Positions 34,458 through 37,373 of a stretch of DNA of 37,373 nucleotides are shown piece after piece. The stretch is from Clostridium thailandense (GTDB lineage: Bacteria > Bacillota > Clostridia > Clostridiales > Clostridiaceae): assembly GCF_019207025.1 (NCBI RefSeq), contig NZ_JAEEGC010000045.1, positions 1-37,373 on the forward strand. Reading direction: 5' to 3'. The number at the start of each line of letters is the position of its first letter. Positions within the stretch are counted from its first letter, which is position 1. The notes under the pieces are model-generated. The model worked only from the letters and a program-made list of their open reading frames with translations. It was not told the origin of the DNA and did no database searches. Position numbers and translations under genes: made by a program.

Positions 34458-34487
34458 TTAATTCTTTCGCCAAAAATCCTCTGCCAC
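34458..34487 (-). CDS. Possible leader peptide upstream of the PanE-like gene (9 codons)
   Basis: GTG opens a nine-residue frame (MAEDFWRKN, then TAA), preceded at seven bases by an ideal AGGAGGTGAT ribosome site. The frame ends 33 bases before the PanE-like start. Such a strong ribosome site is rarely accidental, but the peptide is too short to judge by composition. It could be a regulatory leader or the remnant of a larger gene. Confidence 0.3.
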   Translation of the reverse strand: MAEDFWRKN

Positions 34488-34588
34488 TAAATCACCTCCT
34501 CTATTTGAAGTATAAAACTAATGATGAAATGTTATCAACCTAGGTTGCTTTTACTTCTTATTATTAAAAGTATGTAACTTTACATAAT

Positions 34589-34850
34589 ATAGGGTTTAAG
34601 ACCAGAAAATTAACTTATACGCAGGGATATGTTTCCAAAGCTGAAAGCACATATAAAAACTTTTTAGTCAACCTTAGCTCAGTATTTTAGAAAATCTAAG
34701 AGTCTTTGATATGTTTGAGGTACGAGTTTATCAAAGATTCTTAGATTTTCAAAATACTGAGCTTTAGATTGACAAAAAGTTTTTATCGTGCTAAAGCTTG
34801 GAAACATATACCGGAGTGTAAGTTAATTTTCGGCCGTGCAACCCTATAAT
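34589..34850. repeat. Long inverted-repeat element, full-length (copy 6, 262 bp)
   Basis: Ends ATAGGGTTTAAGACC and, inverted, GGTTGCACGGCC... with arms AATTAACTTA / TAAGTTAATT, GTTTCCAAAGC / GCTTGGAAAC, and AGTATTTTAGAAAAT / ATTTTCAAAATACT. The apex (about 34711-34738) keeps TTTGAGGTACGAG as in copy 2. It separates the fabF-like stop (34854) from the PanE-like gene. The rest of the 34425-34853 gap holds the promoter and the leader frame. Confidence 0.87.
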
Positions 34851-34853
34851 TAC

Positions 34854-36089
34854 TTATTTAAAAGCCTTCAAAACTAAGGATGCATTGTGCCCACCAAATC
34901 CAAAGGAATTTGTTAAAGCATAAGTGAACTCTTTACGTCTACCTTTGTTAGGTACATAGTCCAAATCACATTCTGAATCTGGAGTTTCATAATTAATTGT
35001 CGGTGGCAAAAAGCTTTCTTTAATTGCCAGCGCTGTTATAATAGTTTCAATGGCACCGGATGCTCCTAATAAATGACCTGTCATGGATTTTGTTGAACTA
35101 ATAGCAAGTTCATAAGCATGCTTTCCAAAAATAGTCTTAACAGCAGCAGTTTCATTTTTGTCATTTGGTTTTGTAGAAGTTCCATGTGCATTTATATATC
35201 CAATATCAGAAGGAATTATGCGAGCATCTTCAATTGCAAGCTTCATACATTTTGCAGCGCCCTCTCCAGCTTCGGCAGGTGCAGTTATATGATAAGCATC
35301 ATTTGTACAGCCATAACCAACTATCTCTGCAATTATGTTTGCTCCTCTTTTTAAAGCATGTTCAAGCTCTTCAAGTACAAGCATACCTGAACCTTCACCT
35401 AATACAAATCCATTTCTCTCTAAATCAAAAGGTCTACAGGCGGCGCCAGGATCTGTGTTTGTTGTCATAGCCTTACTTGCACAAAAACCTGCTAAAGTTA
35501 ATCCGGTAATAGGAGCCTCTGCTCCACCCGCAATCATTATATCTGCTACATTTCTTTGAATAACCTTTAAGGCATCACCAATAGAATTAGTAGATGAGGC
35601 ACAGGCTGTTACAGAGCATTCATTAAAGCCCTTAAATCCGTATTTTATGGCTATAAGTCCAGATGCCATATTAGGTATCATCATTGGAACTAAAAAAGGA
35701 CTTACTCTACGATAACCTTTTTCAATAAACTCATTATGCTGCGCTAATGTAGTCTCTATTCCTCCTATGCCTGTTCCTACCATTACGCCGGTTCTATCTT
35801 TATCTATATTATCTAAGTTAATCCTTGAATCTTCAATTGCCATTTGTGCTGCTGCTAAAGCAAACTGTGCAAATCTATCCATCCTTCTTATTTCTTTTTT
35901 CTCAATAAAATTGCTTGGATCAAAATCCTTTATTTCAGCTCCAACTTTGGCTGGTAGATCCGAAATATCAATTCTTTCAATAATACTGATTCCACATTTT
36001 CCATTTTTGATCGACTGCCAAAAATTATATCCACCTATTCCAAGGGATGAAACTGCTCCTATTCCCGTAATAACTACTCTTTTGTCCAT
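34854..36089 (-). CDS. fabF: Beta-ketoacyl-ACP synthase II
   Basis: Cytosolic condensing enzyme of fatty-acid elongation, 411 aa. The Cys-His-His triad is complete: Cys163 (VTACASST), His302 (NAHGTST) and His339 ([13 protein letters not shown]), with Lys334. The N-terminus [14 protein letters not shown] and the C-terminal [14 protein letters not shown] are standard. No other fab genes (acpP, fabD, fabG) are adjacent, so this is a stand-alone copy, possibly a second one for a special acyl chain or secondary product. ATG follows GGAGGTTTTTAT. The stop is four bases from repeat copy 6. It diverges from the AraC-type gene. Confidence 0.93.
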   Translation of the reverse strand: MDKRVVITGIGAVSSLGIGGYNFWQSIKNGKCGISIIERIDISDLPAKVGAEIKDFDPSNFIEKKEIRRMDRFAQFALAAAQMAIEDSRINLDNIDKDRTGVMVGTGIGGIETTLAQHNEFIEKGYRRVSPFLVPMMIPNMASGLIAIKYGFKGFNECSVTACASSTNSIGDALKVIQRNVADIMIAGGAEAPITGLTLAGFCASKAMTTNTDPGAACRPFDLERNGFVLGEGSGMLVLEELEHALKRGANIIAEIVGYGCTNDAYHITAPAEAGEGAAKCMKLAIEDARIIPSDIGYINAHGTSTKPNDKNETAAVKTIFGKHAYELAISSTKSMTGHLLGASGAIETIITALAIKESFLPPTINYETPDSECDLDYVPNKGRRKEFTYALTNSFGFGGHNASLVLKAFK

Positions 36090-36293
36090 ATAAAAACCTC
36101 CAAACCTTGTAAAAATAAAGCTAAATAAGCTTTACTAATTTACATAGTATTTACTTTATTAGTCTTAATAGGTATAATTAATTGAACTGATTAACTATCG
36201 CCTTTGAATATAATTGTAATAGAATATATTAATTAAAATGAACAAATATTGCTTTTAATTAAATAACTATTAATGAGAAAAGGTGTTTAAAAT

Positions 36294-37175
36294 ATGAAAG
36301 ACTTAAAAGAAGCTATTATTACAACTGTAGATTATATTGAAAACAACTTATATGATAAAATTTCTTTAGATGATATATCGTTGCATACTGGAATATCAAA
36401 ATATTATCTACATAGATCCTTTAAATCTTTAACAGGAGAGTCTATTATTGAATATGTTCAATCTCGAAAACTGACATCAAGTATTAATGAACTTATAAAT
36501 ACTAATATGAGAATCATAGATATAGCTCTAAATTATGGCTTTGATTACGAGCAATCCTATATAAGAGCTTTTAGAAAGACCTTTAGGTGTACTCCATTAA
36601 AAGTAAGATCAGAACAGAATTTGTTAAGCTTAATCATTAAAGAAAAAATTAATACTGAGGATATTTTATCACTAGGAAACTCTGTTACCTACAATCCACA
36701 TTTTGTATTTAAACAAAAGTTTAATTTGATAGGCATTAATCATAAGATATTAAGCAAATCTGGTGATAGAACTGCCAATGCATATGGACGAGATTTCTTT
36801 TATAATCATAAGAATAAAATTGATAATACCATAGACCCACAGGTGTATTTTGGATATACTGATTGGGGTAGTGATGGTTTCATATGTTATGTTCCAAGTG
36901 TACAAGTATCTAATTTAACAAGAATACCGGATGGAATGATTGGCATAACTGTACCAACTCATAAGTATGTTGTATTTCGTTTTGTTGGTTTTTTTAGTCC
37001 TGATGACATTAATGGCAGACATGTAGGCCGCCTATTAGTTCAATTACACTCTAAATGGATTCCTAAGTCTGGTTACAAATTTGCCGATACCTTTAGATTT
37101 GAATATATAGATACATCTATGTCAAAAGACAATTATTGTGAATTATATGTATACCAACCAATAGAAGATATTTAA
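36294..37175 (+). CDS. AraC-family regulator with GyrI-like effector domain
   Basis: Regulator of 293 aa with the DNA-binding part at the N-terminus, opposite to classic AraC. Two helix-turn-helix motifs are in residues about 22-42 (ISLDDISLHTGISKYYLHRSF) and 72-95 (IIDIALNYGFDYEQSYIRAF), followed by RCTPLKVR. Residues about 130-290 look like the Rob/BmrR/GyrI-type ligand-binding fold. Such proteins often sense hydrophobic or cationic drugs. ATG follows AAAAGGTGTTTAAAAT. It is divergent from the fabF-like gene with a 204-base shared upstream region and may control it. Repeat copy 7 begins eleven bases after its stop. Confidence 0.88.
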   Translation: MKDLKEAIITTVDYIENNLYDKISLDDISLHTGISKYYLHRSFKSLTGESIIEYVQSRKLTSSINELINTNMRIIDIALNYGFDYEQSYIRAFRKTFRCTPLKVRSEQNLLSLIIKEKINTEDILSLGNSVTYNPHFVFKQKFNLIGINHKILSKSGDRTANAYGRDFFYNHKNKIDNTIDPQVYFGYTDWGSDGFICYVPSVQVSNLTRIPDGMIGITVPTHKYVVFRFVGFFSPDDINGRHVGRLLVQLHSKWIPKSGYKFADTFRFEYIDTSMSKDNYCELYVYQPIEDI

Positions 37176-37185
37176 AAGAGTCATT

Positions 37186-37373
37186 ATAGATAACCACACC
37201 AGACACTTAACTTATACGCAGGGATATATTTACATTCTGGAAGACACATTTAAATACTTTTGCTACAAGTCTTAGCTCATATTTTTAAAAAAGCTTAGAA
37301 GATTTGATTGGTTAAAAGTCTAAATGACTTTTAACGAGCAACTTATCAATGGTAATTGATAAGTTGGTCCGAC
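37186..37373. repeat. Long inverted-repeat element, left arm (copy 7, cut by window edge)
   Basis: Starts TTATAGATAACCACACC and continues with CACTTAACTTATACGCAGGG and TTTACATTCTGGAAGACAC, like the left arm of copy 2. From about 37296 on it diverges from the others, with local palindromes GACTTTTA and CAACTTATCAATGG / TTGATAAGTTGG. The right arm would lie outside the window. Confidence 0.7.

Noticed and set aside
34495..34500. AGGAGG as the ribosome site of the PanE-like gene itself
   Set aside because: It is over 60 bases before that start, which has its own CGGAGGG site; it fits the short frame at 34458-34487 instead.
1..37373. CRISPR array
   Set aside because: The repeats are widely spaced, palindromic over their whole length and have no regular spacers; no cas genes seen.
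1..37373. tRNA or rRNA genes
   Set aside because: No cloverleaf, GTTCRANYC box in context or rRNA-like conserved stretch was found in the gaps.

Overview
The window reads as a chromosomal segment of a low-GC anaerobic Firmicute, most likely a Clostridium sensu stricto relative. Reasons: very AT-rich sequence, strong AGGAGG-type ribosome sites, frequent GTG/TTG starts, a firmicute-type 6S RNA, a DUF1667-type glycerol-3-phosphate dehydrogenase trio, PTS-dependent DhaKLM and AGGAGG-led short operons. I cannot name the species. No phage genes, transposase, rRNA, tRNA or CRISPR array were seen.

Layout. (1) 1-4250: a histidine phosphatase, two unrecognised proteins, a broken PhzF gene and uracil-DNA glycosylase, interspersed with copies of a long inverted repeat. 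(2) 4255-8640: an aldonate-type module (GntP permease, IlvD/Edd dehydratase, FadR-type GntR regulator) with repeated TTGTAWTACAA operators. (3) 8709-13803: an ABC exporter operon (ATPase, FtsX permease, HlyD-type adaptor, TetR) whose near-consensus promoter is flanked by two matching TTGACC-type palindromes. (4) 13863-17270: luxS, a secreted G1 (eqolisin) glutamic peptidase, a 6S RNA and a MarR-GNAT fusion. (5) 17320-34424: about 17 kb of carbon-catabolic genes, all on the minus strand: ketopantoate-reductase-like protein, SorC regulator, histidine phosphatase, a RuBisCO-like protein (RLP), a VOC protein, an FGGY kinase, an SDR, glycerol facilitator, glycerol kinase, DhaK-DhaL-DhaM, a double-GlcG/HbpS protein, then a GlpA-like oxidase, an FAD oxidoreductase, a DUF1667 protein and a cupin. 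(6) 34854-37175: FabF-type ketosynthase and a divergent AraC regulator.

The most interesting part is region 5. Three promoters (sorC, RLP, glpA-like) share the same architecture on the minus strand: GAAAATATTYTC, four bases, then a TTGATR -35 box, 17 bases, and a -10 box. This ties the RLP, the regulator and the glycerol-3-phosphate dehydrogenase trio into one probable regulon. The VOC and FGGY kinase genes share a second, separate ~45-bp upstream block. The inferred logic: a C4-C6 polyol, sugar or sugar acid (or an AI-2-like dicarbonyl) is oxidised by the SDR and/or reductase, phosphorylated by the FGGY kinase, rearranged or cleaved through the RLP's enolate chemistry, and drained into dihydroxyacetone/glycerol metabolism. 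The true substrate is not known from sequence. The RLP keeps the carbamate/metal residues but has Cys in place of two phosphate/CO2-side residues of RuBisCO, so it should not fix CO2.

The second theme is a family of long, hairpin-forming inverted repeats (seven full or partial copies in 37 kb, 50-280 bp). Their arms differ between copies but stay complementary within a copy, they sit at the 3' ends of genes, and in two cases supply the stop codon.
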